Shown here: positions 46,820 through 55,442 of the stretch, piece by piece
Position numbering within the stretch: the stretch's first letter is position 1
How the letters are laid out: the number at the start of each line of letters is the position of its first letter
Source of the DNA: Desulfobacter postgatei 2ac9
GTDB taxonomy: Bacteria; Desulfobacterota; Desulfobacteria; Desulfobacterales; Desulfobacteraceae
Direction: 5' to 3'
NCBI RefSeq assembly: GCF_000233695.2
Contig: NZ_CM001488.1
Coordinates: 1,928,203 to 1,992,202 of the forward strand
DNA: 64,000 nt
Position numbers and translations under genes: made by a program
Notes under the pieces: model-generated
What the model was told of the DNA's origin: nothing
What the model saw: only the letters and a program-made list of their open reading frames with translations
Databases searched by the model: none

Positions 46820-47473
46820 ATGAAAAAATTGATTGTCACGGGTGTTGTTATTGTTTTATCGGCCGCTCTTTTTTCATGCGCAACCATGCAGACGAATCAG
46901 GAGAGAGGAACGGCTGTGGGGGCAGGTACCGGCGCAGCCGTCGGCGCCATTCTAGGCCAGGTCATTGGCAGAGACACGCAATCCACACTTATCGGTGCTG
47001 GTATCGGTGCTGCCATCGGCGGGCTTACAGGTAATCAGGTCGGTAAATATATGGACCTGCAGGAGCAAGAGTTGCGACATGCAGTTGGCGCTTCCGAATC
47101 GGCAAGTATAGAGCGTGAGCAGGATATTTTAAGGGCAACCTTTAAAGAAGAAGCTTATTTTGATTATGACTCAACTCGTTTGAAACCAGGGGCATATTCA
47201 GAACTGACAAGGATTGCGGACATTTTAATCAAGTATCCCCATTCCCGCATTGAAGTAGCCGGGCATACTGACACCAAAGGTTCGGAAGAGTATAACCAAA
47301 GATTATCAGAACGAAGAGCGCAAGTTGTCGCAAACCAATTAATTGACAACGGCGTTTCAGCCCAAAGAATCATGGCCGTGGGTTATGGGGAGTCCCGGCC
47401 AATTTCTTCCAATGACGCAATGAATCGTCGCGTAGAAATCATTATTAAGCCGGTAGTGGAAGGCTCTTTTTAA
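46820..47473 (+). CDS. OmpA-family lipoprotein with glycine-zipper region
   Basis: I start this 217-residue protein at ATG 46820 with AAGGGG upstream. It has a lipoprotein signal (VVIVLSAALFSC, Cys near residue 18). A glycine-zipper segment follows (GAGTGAAVGAILGQVIGRD, then IGAGIGAAIGGLTG). The C-terminal OmpA peptidoglycan-binding domain is at about 105-215 (FDYDSTRLKPGA, VAGHTDTKGSEEYNQRLSE). It likely tethers the outer membrane to the cell wall. Confidence 0.93.
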   Translation: MKKLIVTGVVIVLSAALFSCATMQTNQERGTAVGAGTGAAVGAILGQVIGRDTQSTLIGAGIGAAIGGLTGNQVGKYMDLQEQELRHAVGASESASIEREQDILRATFKEEAYFDYDSTRLKPGAYSELTRIADILIKYPHSRIEVAGHTDTKGSEEYNQRLSERRAQVVANQLIDNGVSAQRIMAVGYGESRPISSNDAMNRRVEIIIKPVVEGSF

Positions 47474-47526
47474 CTACATAAAAAATATTTCAGATGGACA
47501 CTTTGTGGCTGATGTTATGATCAAGC

Positions 47527-48261
47527 CTATTTTTTAAATACAGATTTATACCAGGCAGTCATTTTTTTTTCAAAATCCTGCTGGTGTGCCCGGATTGTCA
47601 TCTGATGATTTCCGCCGTCATGAAGTACCATCTCTTTGGGGGGCTGCATGGCGGCGTAAATGCGTTCTGCATTTTCCACGGGGACCACCTCGTCGGCAGT
47701 GCCATGGAAAATCATGACATGGTGCAAGGCCTTTACCTGGTCTGAAAGGTCATACAAAAGGTTTTCCTTGAAAAAATCCAAAGAAAGGGCAGGGCGCTTG
47801 TTATTCCCTGCCAGGGGAATCCTTGTTATGGTCCGGGTATTCACGGGGGACGCACACAAAACAGCGCCCTGAATACTGACGCCTGAACGTTCAAGATCCT
47901 GCCAGGCGCTGATACAGGTGGCACCACCCATACTGGAGCCAAACAGGGCAACCCGATTTGATGTAACCCCCATTTTAAGAACATGATCCACTGCCGCACA
48001 AAAATCCCTTGTGCGGTTTTCAAGAGAGGTCTCCTTAAGGAAATTGCCCTGGCTGTCGCCGCATCCCCTGTGGTCAAAACGCAAAAAGGCTATCTTATTT
48101 GCAGGCAGAACCTTTGATAAAAGCACCTGTTTTGCAGAGTTTCTGCTGCCTTCAAGACCATGGGAACCGACAACAAGGGGGGGGATGGGCCTTTTGGGAA
48201 GGTGAAGGGTGCCTTTCAAGTTGAATCCATCAACTATAAAATTTATTTCTACGATTTTCAT
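47527..48261 (-). CDS. Alpha/beta hydrolase
   Basis: This 244-residue protein, started at ATG 48261 (MKIVEINF), has an alpha/beta-hydrolase fold: the oxyanion-region VVGSHGLEGSR, FDHRGCGDSQG, the nucleophile motif LFGSSMGGATC (Ser near residue 105), the acid in IFHGTADEVVP, and a His in GGNHQMT. There is no signal peptide, so it is cytoplasmic. Substrate unknown. It is divergent from rlmD. Confidence 0.85.
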   Translation of the reverse strand: MKIVEINFIVDGFNLKGTLHLPKRPIPPLVVGSHGLEGSRNSAKQVLLSKVLPANKIAFLRFDHRGCGDSQGNFLKETSLENRTRDFCAAVDHVLKMGVTSNRVALFGSSMGGATCISAWQDLERSGVSIQGAVLCASPVNTRTITRIPLAGNNKRPALSLDFFKENLLYDLSDQVKALHHVMIFHGTADEVVPVENAERIYAAMQPPKEMVLHDGGNHQMTIRAHQQDFEKKMTAWYKSVFKK

Positions 48262-48337
48262 CTTGTCTTTATATTCATATCCTTGTATATTTATCGCCTT
48301 TTTCAACAATTAATATAATCACAAAATATAGTATAAA

Positions 48338-49729
48338 ATGCCTGTTAAAAAAAGCAAAACCTACGAACTTGACATTATTGACCTTGCCTTCGGGGGAAAG
48401 GGTCTGGCTAAACCCGATGGATTTCCCGTGTTTGTGGACCGGTGTATTCCAGGAGACCGGGTTTTTGTAAAGATTTTCAAAAAAAAGAAATCCTGGGCCG
48501 AAGGACGGCTCATCAATATTGTCAATCCTTCGCCCCTGCGCCAGGAAGCAAGATGCGAGTATAACCGGTTTTGCGGGGGGTGCAAATGGCAGCAACTGCC
48601 TTACGAGCGCCAGCTTGAATACAAGAAGCGCCATGTGCTTGAGTCTCTGGCGCACATCGGACGCTTGAAAGATGTGCGGGTGATGGATGTTGTGCCCTCG
48701 GATTATATCTATGAATACCGGAATAAAATGGAGTTTTCCTGCTCTTCCATGCGTTGGCTTCTGCCGGACGAACTCTCTGATGACACCGTCAAAAAGGGCT
48801 TTGGCATTGGATTGCATGTGCCCGGCACCTTTGACAAAGTGATTGACATTCATACCTGTCATATTATGCCGGCTCTTGGTAATGAAATCTTAGAAACCAT
48901 CCGTGGCTTTGTGGCCGAATCCGGTCTTGACGCATATCATCTGCGCAACCACGAGGGCTTTTGGCGTTTTGTCATGCTAAGGCATTCCGTGGCCCGGGAC
49001 CAGTGGATGGTCAATCTTGTGACCAGTGAAAAAAAGCCTGATATCATTGAAGCCTTAAGCAGGCAACTTGTGGAAAAATTCAGTCAGATACGCTCCATTG
49101 TCAATAATATTACAGATTCCCGATCAGGGGTCTCCACGGGTAAGGAAGAGATCCTTATGCATGGAGAAGATCATCTGATCGAACAGCTTGGTGAGTATCA
49201 GTTCAAAATTTCGGCAAACTCTTTTTTCCAGACAAATACCCGGGCCTGTGAAAAATTGTATACAAAAGTCAGTGAATATGCGGGTCTTGACGGATCCCAA
49301 ACAGTCCTGGATCTGTATTCAGGTACCGGGACCATTCCCATCTGGCTTTCCGGCCAGGCAAAAAAAATATACGGTATTGAAATTGTCCACTCTGCTGTGG
49401 TTGACGCACGGGAAAATGTAAGTTTGAACGGCATCAATAACTGCACCTTTCTGGAAGGGGACATCAAGGATGTTTTTGGACAGGTCCCCGAAAAGCCGGA
49501 TGTGATCATCATTGATCCGCCCAGGGTGGGTATGCACAAGGATGTGGTGGGACATGTGCTGGCCAATTCTCCGGGCAAAATCGTCTATGTCTCCTGCAAT
49601 CCTGCAACCCTTGCCAGGGACCTTGAAATGCTCGCCTCACGTTACGCCGTAGTAGAAGTGACACCTGTGGATATGTTCCCCCATACCTATCATATTGAAT
49701 CCGTGGCGTTGCTTGTGAGAAAAAGTTAG
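48338..49729 (+). CDS. rlmD: 23S rRNA (uracil-5)-methyltransferase, RlmD/RumA-type
   Basis: This 463-residue SAM-dependent methyltransferase has an N-terminal TRAM domain (residues 1-60, LAFGGKGLAKPDGFPVFVD), an iron-sulfur Cys cluster (CEYNRFCGGCKW near 75-86), and the catalytic domain with LDLYSGTGTIPIWLS and IIIDPPRVG. The catalytic Cys is in VYVSCNPATLARD. The fold fits RlmD/RumA m5U methylation; which uridine it modifies cannot be told. A palindromic repeat starts at its stop codon. Confidence 0.88.
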   Translation: MPVKKSKTYELDIIDLAFGGKGLAKPDGFPVFVDRCIPGDRVFVKIFKKKKSWAEGRLINIVNPSPLRQEARCEYNRFCGGCKWQQLPYERQLEYKKRHVLESLAHIGRLKDVRVMDVVPSDYIYEYRNKMEFSCSSMRWLLPDELSDDTVKKGFGIGLHVPGTFDKVIDIHTCHIMPALGNEILETIRGFVAESGLDAYHLRNHEGFWRFVMLRHSVARDQWMVNLVTSEKKPDIIEALSRQLVEKFSQIRSIVNNITDSRSGVSTGKEEILMHGEDHLIEQLGEYQFKISANSFFQTNTRACEKLYTKVSEYAGLDGSQTVLDLYSGTGTIPIWLSGQAKKIYGIEIVHSAVVDARENVSLNGINNCTFLEGDIKDVFGQVPEKPDVIIIDPPRVGMHKDVVGHVLANSPGKIVYVSCNPATLARDLEMLASRYAVVEVTPVDMFPHTYHIESVALLVRKS

Positions 49730-49853
49730 TGTTTGAACGAAAAGTGACCCATCTGCGGCGTTGCATAAAAATTTCCAATCCTCACATACTTTAGTATGCT
49801 CCGGTTGTAAATTTTTATGCGCCTTGCATCTGGGCAACTTTTCGGCCAAACAC
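49729..49853. repeat. 125-bp imperfect palindrome between convergent rlmD and the CoA-transferase gene
   Basis: The outer ends GTGTTTG and CAAACAC, the inner arms (ACGAAAAGT against ACTTTTCGG, TTGCATAAAAATTT against AAATTTTTATGCG) and the centre CATACT-TT-AGTATG fold the whole segment into one long hairpin. It begins at the rlmD stop. Structure and size resemble intergenic hairpin repeats or MITE-like elements. No second copy was seen in this window. Confidence 0.75.
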
Positions 49854-49882
49854 GGGTTTCCGTTCAGGAACAAGTTAAGGAC

Positions 49883-51823
49883 TTAGGTCCCTGCGCCCAT
49901 GGATAGAATGGCCTCTCCCAGGGCTTTGCCGCCGTCGTCGTTGCCATCTTCTTTCGGCTCATTGAACAAGCAGGTTAGAATAAGCATGTCATCATTTCTT
50001 TCAGTTGTGATTTTATATGGCTGTTTGTGAAAAAGGCGGATCATGCCTTTGTTATGTGGAGAAGTATAGGCGATCAATCCTTTAATACCGTTGTCAATGG
50101 CCCCTTGATTGAGTTTTTTCTGTAAGACGTTGGCAATTCCCATGCCCTGGTATTCTTTTGATACGGAATAAGCAACTTCGGCCATGTTAATGATGGTGTT
50201 TCTAAAATACTCGCCCACAGCAATAATTTTTTCAAATCCCAGTTCACCTATGGTCGCGACAATGGTCAGGTCATTGATATAATCAATTTCATAGGTGGTT
50301 TCAATTTGGTCATAGGCAAAACTTTTTTTCTCATGAAAAAATCTAGAAACAATATCCCCGCGATTCATGGTGTAATAGTGTTCCTGGATAAACCGTTCAT
50401 CCGTCGGTTTTGCCGCTCTGAATGTAATGGGGATATCTTTTATAACAATGGTTTCCTCATATTTAAGCGGGTAGACGCCCTTAATGGCCTCTTTAAATTT
50501 GCGGTCACTGTCAATCAGGCCCATCTCCTTGCCTGCGGCAAACAGTTCATCCCTGAAATCCGGATGGGCAATGGATACCAGCGCCAGTACCCGTTCCTGA
50601 AGTGTTTTGCCAAAAAGATTCACCACCCCGTATTCTGTTGCCACAAACTGGACATCTCCTCTTGGGACCACCACAGCGTGTTCTGCTAAACGGGGAACGA
50701 TCCGGCTTTTTTGCCCGTGATCCATGGTAGAGGTCATCATAAGGATGGATTTTCCACCCTCTGACATAGCTGCTCCCCGGGTGAAGTCAAGCAGCCCATT
50801 TATTCCTGTGTAGTTGTTAAACGGCAGGGCATCGGCAGCCACCTGGCCGGTTAAATCAATGGCCATGGCCGTGTTCAGGGTAACCATTTTATTATGGCGA
50901 CCGATGATACCCGGGTTGTTGGTATAATCCGACGGGTAAAATTCAATGGAAGGGTTGTCGTCAAGGAAGTCATAGAGCAGTCTGGAGCCTACGGCTGCGC
51001 TGGCCACAAGTTTGCCGTTATTAAACCCTTTCTTCTTATTCGTGATGACCCTGATGGAAAAAAGATGCATGATTGCATCTGACAGGTATTGTGAATGAAT
51101 TCCAATATCGTTTTTATTTGATAATGCCAACATAACTGCCTCAGTGGTTAAACTAAGACTTGTTTGGATGGTTGAACCGTCTTCAATGAGACGTGAAATA
51201 TGTTTGGCAATAATATTGTTCGACTCATGTTCAGGACGCGGCTGGATGGTTAAAAGCGGATCCTCATGTTCCACAATATAGTCAACATCATTAACATGGA
51301 TAAAACTTCTGCCCAGGACCCGGGGCATTTGGGGGTTGATCTGGCATATCACAATATCAGCAGTTTCGCAGGCCGAAAGATTAATGTCCACGGAAATTCC
51401 AAGACTCATCCATCCAAAGTCATCGGGCGGAGAGGCCTGGATCAGCGCCGTATTCAACGGCATGAGCCCGGATTTGAACAGGTACGGAATCTGGGACAGG
51501 TTCGCAGGCGTAATAAATTTTTGATTTTTTTTGATAATCTTTGGTCCGCAGGATCCTAAATAAAAGGATCTGATATTGAACTGCTGGGAGTGGGGCTCAT
51601 TAGCGATAAGCGTCAGTGGGCCGTTTTCAATGCTGAGCAGGCGCACGATTTCAAGATCGGTCAATCTTGCGGAAATAGCGGATAACTCTTTGACAAGGTG
51701 CTGGGGTTCAGCACAGGATGAGCCTATAAATACGCGTTGACCAGGCCGGATATGTTTCAGGGCCTCCTGGGCGCTGCAGCGTTTATAGATGTAGGAATCC
51801 GCCCAGTAAGTGGCTTTTTTCAT
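49883..51823 (-). CDS. Acetyl-CoA hydrolase/CoA-transferase fused to a GNAT domain
   Basis: I start this 646-residue protein at ATG 51823, with GGAGG upstream. The first ~460 residues are an acetyl-CoA hydrolase/transferase (class I CoA transferase) with GQRVFIGSSCAEPQHLV, the GINGLLDFTRGA and SEGGKSI region, and VATEYGVVNLFGKTLQER with IAHPDFRDEL. The last ~160 residues (from about 480) are a GNAT acetyltransferase domain (KEYQGMGIANVLQKKL). Similar fusions occur in sulfate reducers. The GNAT part may modify or regulate the transferase; this is inference. Confidence 0.88.
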   Translation of the reverse strand: MKKATYWADSYIYKRCSAQEALKHIRPGQRVFIGSSCAEPQHLVKELSAISARLTDLEIVRLLSIENGPLTLIANEPHSQQFNIRSFYLGSCGPKIIKKNQKFITPANLSQIPYLFKSGLMPLNTALIQASPPDDFGWMSLGISVDINLSACETADIVICQINPQMPRVLGRSFIHVNDVDYIVEHEDPLLTIQPRPEHESNNIIAKHISRLIEDGSTIQTSLSLTTEAVMLALSNKNDIGIHSQYLSDAIMHLFSIRVITNKKKGFNNGKLVASAAVGSRLLYDFLDDNPSIEFYPSDYTNNPGIIGRHNKMVTLNTAMAIDLTGQVAADALPFNNYTGINGLLDFTRGAAMSEGGKSILMMTSTMDHGQKSRIVPRLAEHAVVVPRGDVQFVATEYGVVNLFGKTLQERVLALVSIAHPDFRDELFAAGKEMGLIDSDRKFKEAIKGVYPLKYEETIVIKDIPITFRAAKPTDERFIQEHYYTMNRGDIVSRFFHEKKSFAYDQIETTYEIDYINDLTIVATIGELGFEKIIAVGEYFRNTIINMAEVAYSVSKEYQGMGIANVLQKKLNQGAIDNGIKGLIAYTSPHNKGMIRLFHKQPYKITTERNDDMLILTCLFNEPKEDGNDDGGKALGEAILSMGAGT

Positions 51824-52002
51824 GCTCGCCCCCCCCCTCCAATATTTATTGCCTGCTTGAAGACGGCTTTTATCTTTCGTATTTAAAGGCAACTATGGTT
51901 TTACAAAAAAATGTAAAGACGGGGAATATCATATATAATAATTATACGATTGTGAATATTAAACTAAGCTTAAAGCCCATTTAAATAAGGACTGAATAAC
52001 GG

Positions 52003-52590
52003 CTAAATTTGTTTGCACAGCCTGTGGATGGTCTGGGCATGCCAATGCCCCCTGCCGGAAAATGTCGGAATCCCTTTATCTCTTAAGTATTCAGCAATCG
52101 TGGCAAATGTGGCGCCTTGATCTCGCATTCTGTTTATGGTGGAGATGATGTCATCCTTGGTGTAATGGGTGCCCGAGGCATAGCTGGTTGTTGCTATTGG
52201 CATCTCATCCGGGCCTTGGCTGTTTTTCATAAGCGTTTTCAAGGATTCAAAAAAATCAGCCATGGCATTTTGCTGGCGTATCTGTGATTCCATGAGCATC
52301 TCACTTACCGCTGCTATACGGCCCATTTCTTTGACCAGTTGGATGGTGCTTTCGGCAATAACCGGGATTAGGTCCTCAATATCCTCTCTCCTTGCTTTTT
52401 TTTCCGGAATGGCACTTGACCGGTTAAAGGCGGAGGCTCTCCTGTCTTTTGGCGTACGCCGTTCTCCAGGTGTAAAGTAATTACTGTCCATGTTTTTTCT
52501 AACGGACGAGATTTCCTTTTTACCGGAATTTCTCAGATTTTTTAAAAAATCGTTCAATGATGTTTCCTCCGTATGGTTAAGATCCCGCAA
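52003..52590 (-). CDS. Hypothetical protein with recombinase-type C-terminal motif
   Basis: This 195-residue protein has a charged N-terminus (GERRTPKDRRA), a helical middle (75-130) and a C-terminal segment, TKDDIISTINRMRDQGATFATIAEYL, then GIPTFSGRGHWHAQTIHRL. That segment resembles the DNA-binding 'recombinase' domain of serine recombinases and related proteins with a KGIPTxxGxxxWxxxTV pattern. No catalytic domain is present. It may be a DNA-binding adaptor. Function unknown. Confidence 0.65.
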   Translation of the reverse strand: MRDLNHTEETSLNDFLKNLRNSGKKEISSVRKNMDSNYFTPGERRTPKDRRASAFNRSSAIPEKKARREDIEDLIPVIAESTIQLVKEMGRIAAVSEMLMESQIRQQNAMADFFESLKTLMKNSQGPDEMPIATTSYASGTHYTKDDIISTINRMRDQGATFATIAEYLRDKGIPTFSGRGHWHAQTIHRLCKQI

Positions 52591-52896
52591 AAATTCGCAA
52601 TAGAAATTGCTAAGTATCTTGCTATGTGTCGGGAAATAGAACTTAACGTAAGAATACAGTTCAATAATACTGAGAGACTTGAGTAACGCTCCTGAATGTT
52701 AAATGAATGAACTTCAGCCGGATTATCGAACATTACCTATTTAAGAGCAAAACAGCACAATATTAAATTTTTTAACACATGTTTATGAATAAAGTCAAAA
52801 CTTTTTAATGAATTGACGAAAAAGGATGTGTGACGGGCGAACCAGCAATTGTTTGTCCGGCATCCGGCACGAAAGTATGCAGATGCCGGAGAAAGA
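52591..52896. other. Intergenic region between ribB and the hypothetical gene
   Basis: These 306 bases contain no supported gene; a short minus frame at 52737-52925 overlaps ribB and is not convincing. Just downstream of ribB, CCGGCATC (52857-52864) and GATGCCGG (52882-52889) form an 8-bp inverted repeat without a U tract, a possible transcript-end hairpin. Confidence 0.45.
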
Positions 52897-53553
52897 TTAT
52901 GATGCTTTAGCGCGTTGTGCCCCAAGCCTGTAATTTATAATATCTTCAACTGTGAGCATTGTAAAACTGTTGTCTATGGCAAATTGTGCTGCTTTAGGGA
53001 GCCGGATCATGGTTCCGTCGGGGTTTGTAAGTTCACACAAAACCCCGTATGGGGGTAAACCAGCCAGGGTCATAAGATCAACTGTGGCCTCGGTATGGCC
53101 CGCACGTTCAAGTACTCCGCCAGGTTTTGCCTGTAACGGAAAAATATGGCCGGGGCAATTAAGATCTTCCGGCACTGCATCATCGGCAATGGCTGCCTGT
53201 ATGGTTGCTACCCGGTCCCGGGCAGAAACCCCTGTGGTGACACCTTTGGCCGCTTCAATAGAGACTGTGAATGCAGTCTGGTAAGGACTTGTGTTGTTTT
53301 TTACCATTGGAAAAAGGTTCAGGTGCGCAACCTTTGCCCGGGGAAGACACAGGCAGACTATGCCGCTGCATTCCCTGATCAGCATAGCCATCTGCTCTAC
53401 TTTAAGGGTATGTGCCCCAAAAATGAGATCCACTTCATTTTCCCGATTTTCATCGTCAGCCACCAATACGCCTGAACCCCGGCGAAGGGATTCAAGAGCG
53501 GCCTGTAACCGCTGCCGGGAATTTCCAAATTGTTTTAAGGGATTCTGATTCAT
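52897..53553 (-). CDS. ribB: 3,4-dihydroxy-2-butanone-4-phosphate synthase
   Basis: RibB converts ribulose 5-phosphate to the four-carbon riboflavin precursor. This 218-residue protein is the single-domain form, without a RibA fusion. It has [68 protein letters not shown], and [21 protein letters not shown] precedes the ATG. It stands alone, controlled by an FMN riboswitch. Confidence 0.96.
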   Translation of the reverse strand: MNQNPLKQFGNSRQRLQAALESLRRGSGVLVADDENRENEVDLIFGAHTLKVEQMAMLIRECSGIVCLCLPRAKVAHLNLFPMVKNNTSPYQTAFTVSIEAAKGVTTGVSARDRVATIQAAIADDAVPEDLNCPGHIFPLQAKPGGVLERAGHTEATVDLMTLAGLPPYGVLCELTNPDGTMIRLPKAAQFAIDNSFTMLTVEDIINYRLGAQRAKAS

Positions 53554-53704
53554 GATTCAACTCCTTGGTAATCGTTATAAATTAATACATGAATCAGGGC
53601 GTGGGAATAAAAAGGCAAAATAAGATCATCCATTGCCATACCGGTTCTTGCCGACAAAAAGTGTCAGTAAGCTGTAAGCACAATGGTCTGGTGTCTTTTG
53701 CTTA

Positions 53705-53865
53705 TTCTCTTCCATCCGGACTGTAACCGTCGGCTCTGGAGTTTCACCAGATCTGCTGACCTTTGCGCAAAAAGCTGCAAAGCGCTCGCGGGCTTTCCCG
53801 GAATTTGACCTCAAATTTCCAGGTTACCGCCGGTGGGGAATTTCACCCCGCCCTGAGAACGTTGA
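53705..53865 (-). promoter_or_regulatory. FMN riboswitch (RFN element) upstream of ribB
   Basis: The minus strand shows the RFN blocks in order: CTCAGGGCGGGGTGAAATTC, CCCCACCGGCGGT, AGCCCGCGAGCG, GGTCAGCAGATCTGGTG and GAGCCGACGGTTACAGTCC. They sit about 150 bases before ribB. The element binds FMN and should repress riboflavin synthesis; whether it works by termination or by hiding the binding site is not clear, as I see no strong U-tailed terminator. Confidence 0.95.
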
Positions 53866-53867
53866 GG

Positions 53868-53896
53868 ATACTACTCCGGTAGGGGGGTCATGTCAA
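53868..53896 (-). promoter_or_regulatory. Predicted ribB promoter
   Basis: On the minus strand, -35 TTGACA (53891-53896) and -10 TAGTAT (53868-53873) are 17 bases apart. The start of transcription would fall at the beginning of the riboswitch. Confidence 0.65.
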
Positions 53897-53991
53897 TCCC
53901 CAATACCCTGCACGGATGATATCACGATACTTTACAAGAATCCTGGGTCCATGGACTGTTTTTTGAATGTTCTGTGCTTTTAATGCGTAAA

Positions 53992-54945
53992 TCAGAATCC
54001 GTGAGTTAATCTCAGGAAAAAAGATTTATTTACCGGGTCCAACCCCGGTTCAAAGTCAAAGGTTTTGTTCAAGATTTTTATCTGGGCTGCTTTGTTGTAT
54101 TTGTGGGCTGCGGTTATGGAGCCATAAATATTGCCTGAATAAAAGCCGCTCTCCACAAAGGTAATCACACCGCCAAGGGCGGGGTTGTCATGGTCGAAGG
54201 CCGTGTATGCCGCCCATATTAAGCCTGTGTTAAAGCAAAAACTGATAAAGGCGTCTTTATACCGTTCACAATAGAGCATGCCACCTCCCGGGATAATGGC
54301 CAAAATTCCTGCAAGAACAGGACTTTTTGTCGGTGCATGTACGGCATTGTCAATGGTTTCAAGTTGCGTTGCTACGTCGTATTTTCGCTGTTTTTCAGGA
54401 CTGATCAGCATCAAATTTTTACGCGCATAGGCAAGTTCATTTTTTCCCGGGGTAACGGTGTTCCGGATATGCATACGGGCAAGTTCCAGATAAATTCGGT
54501 CTTTTGTATCGGTATCCCGGGTCAGTTTTAAATAATTTTGCAGAACAATCTGGGCATAACCTGTGTTGCCCATGGCCTCAAAGGCTTGGCTCTGCATAAA
54601 GCAGGATTGCTCGACCCATGGGCTGTCTTTATCTTTGGACTGCCGAATTATTGTATCAAATCGTTTGGCTGCCTCGTAATACTGCCCCGAGTAAAACAGG
54701 GCGACGCCTATGGTATAATCGGCGCGGTCATGCCTGGGGTCTTGGGGAAAAAAATGGATAAACCGTTTGAACTCCACCTGGGCTGCATTAAAATCTTTTT
54801 GTTCAAAAAGATTCAGGGCGTAGTCAAACTGCATATTTGCCGTAATAAAAAGGCCGGGTTGATTATTTGGTATTGCATAGGCATACGGTAGATCAAGTAT
54901 ACCAAAAAATTCAAGGACGACCAGGAATATCAGCAGATGCTTCAT
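53992..54945 (-). CDS. TPR protein with signal peptide and C-terminal hydrophobic domain
   Basis: This 317-residue protein has a signal peptide (MKHLLIFLVVLEFFGILDLP, cut near YAYA). It has TPR/Sel1-like helical repeats (about 35-190; FDYALNLFEQKDFNAAQVEFKRF, FYSGQYYEAAKRFD), typical of outer-membrane/periplasmic assembly proteins. A C-terminal part (about 205-300) contains glycine-rich hydrophobic stretches (LAGILAIIPGGGMLYC, CFNTGLIWAAYTAF) resembling the small TM2-like proteins. It starts in an ATGA overlap with the upstream gene and is last in the operon. Confidence 0.8.
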   Translation of the reverse strand: MKHLLIFLVVLEFFGILDLPYAYAIPNNQPGLFITANMQFDYALNLFEQKDFNAAQVEFKRFIHFFPQDPRHDRADYTIGVALFYSGQYYEAAKRFDTIIRQSKDKDSPWVEQSCFMQSQAFEAMGNTGYAQIVLQNYLKLTRDTDTKDRIYLELARMHIRNTVTPGKNELAYARKNLMLISPEKQRKYDVATQLETIDNAVHAPTKSPVLAGILAIIPGGGMLYCERYKDAFISFCFNTGLIWAAYTAFDHDNPALGGVITFVESGFYSGNIYGSITAAHKYNKAAQIKILNKTFDFEPGLDPVNKSFFLRLTHGF

Positions 54946-55442
54946 TTTTGGTGATCCGGATTCAAATTCGACATCCGTTCGGAACCTGAATGATACAATT
55001 TTTTCCCAGGTTGGCTGGTTTCAATTGCCAACGGTTTAGGTGAAAACCACCAGAAATCATTGGCACTGACCGGGTCAAATATTAATTCGCGCCCATTGAT
55101 CCTGACATGGGCAGACAGTTGGCGCTCGTCCCCACCGCATCTGAGGAGACGGTCGCAGGCCATGATCACGCCCAGGCCGATCCCGTGTTTCCGGATGACC
55201 TGGGCACAATACCGGGAGCAGTGCGGATACATGGCGCAACGATTTCCGTCAATGCCGGATATGTGCGTTTGATAAAATTTAATTACGGGATTGGTTGTTG
55301 TGTCGTTGTTTTTGGTTGGGTCCTGGGCCCAAAGCACCTTAGGTAGTGAACTGAAAATAAAAATGCAGAGAAACAATCGAATTATGAATATTCTCAATTG
55401 GATATTGCAAGTGATACAAGGTGCATTATCGTTGAACATCAT
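54942..55442 (-). CDS. YidD-family protein with signal peptide
   Basis: This 166-residue protein (ATG 55442 or 55439) has a hydrophobic N-terminal segment (RIFIIRLFLCIFIFSSLP) followed by a likely signal cleavage after LWAQ. A YidD-type domain follows: FYQTHISGIDGNRCAMYPHC, SRYCAQVIRKHG and LLRCGG. Ordinary YidD is a ~70-90-residue membrane-insertion factor on the cytoplasmic side; here the domain is predicted to face the periplasm and has a ~50-residue C-terminal tail. It overlaps the upstream gspC-like gene and ends in ATGA overlap with the TPR gene. Confidence 0.75.
   Translation of the reverse strand: MMFNDNAPCITCNIQLRIFIIRLFLCIFIFSSLPKVLWAQDPTKNNDTTTNPVIKFYQTHISGIDGNRCAMYPHCSRYCAQVIRKHGIGLGVIMACDRLLRCGGDERQLSAHVRINGRELIFDPVSANDFWWFSPKPLAIETSQPGKKLYHSGSERMSNLNPDHQK

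Noticed and set aside
52737-52925. 62-codon minus ORF overlapping ribB
   Set aside because: Overlaps ribB in another frame, with no binding site or protein-like pattern.
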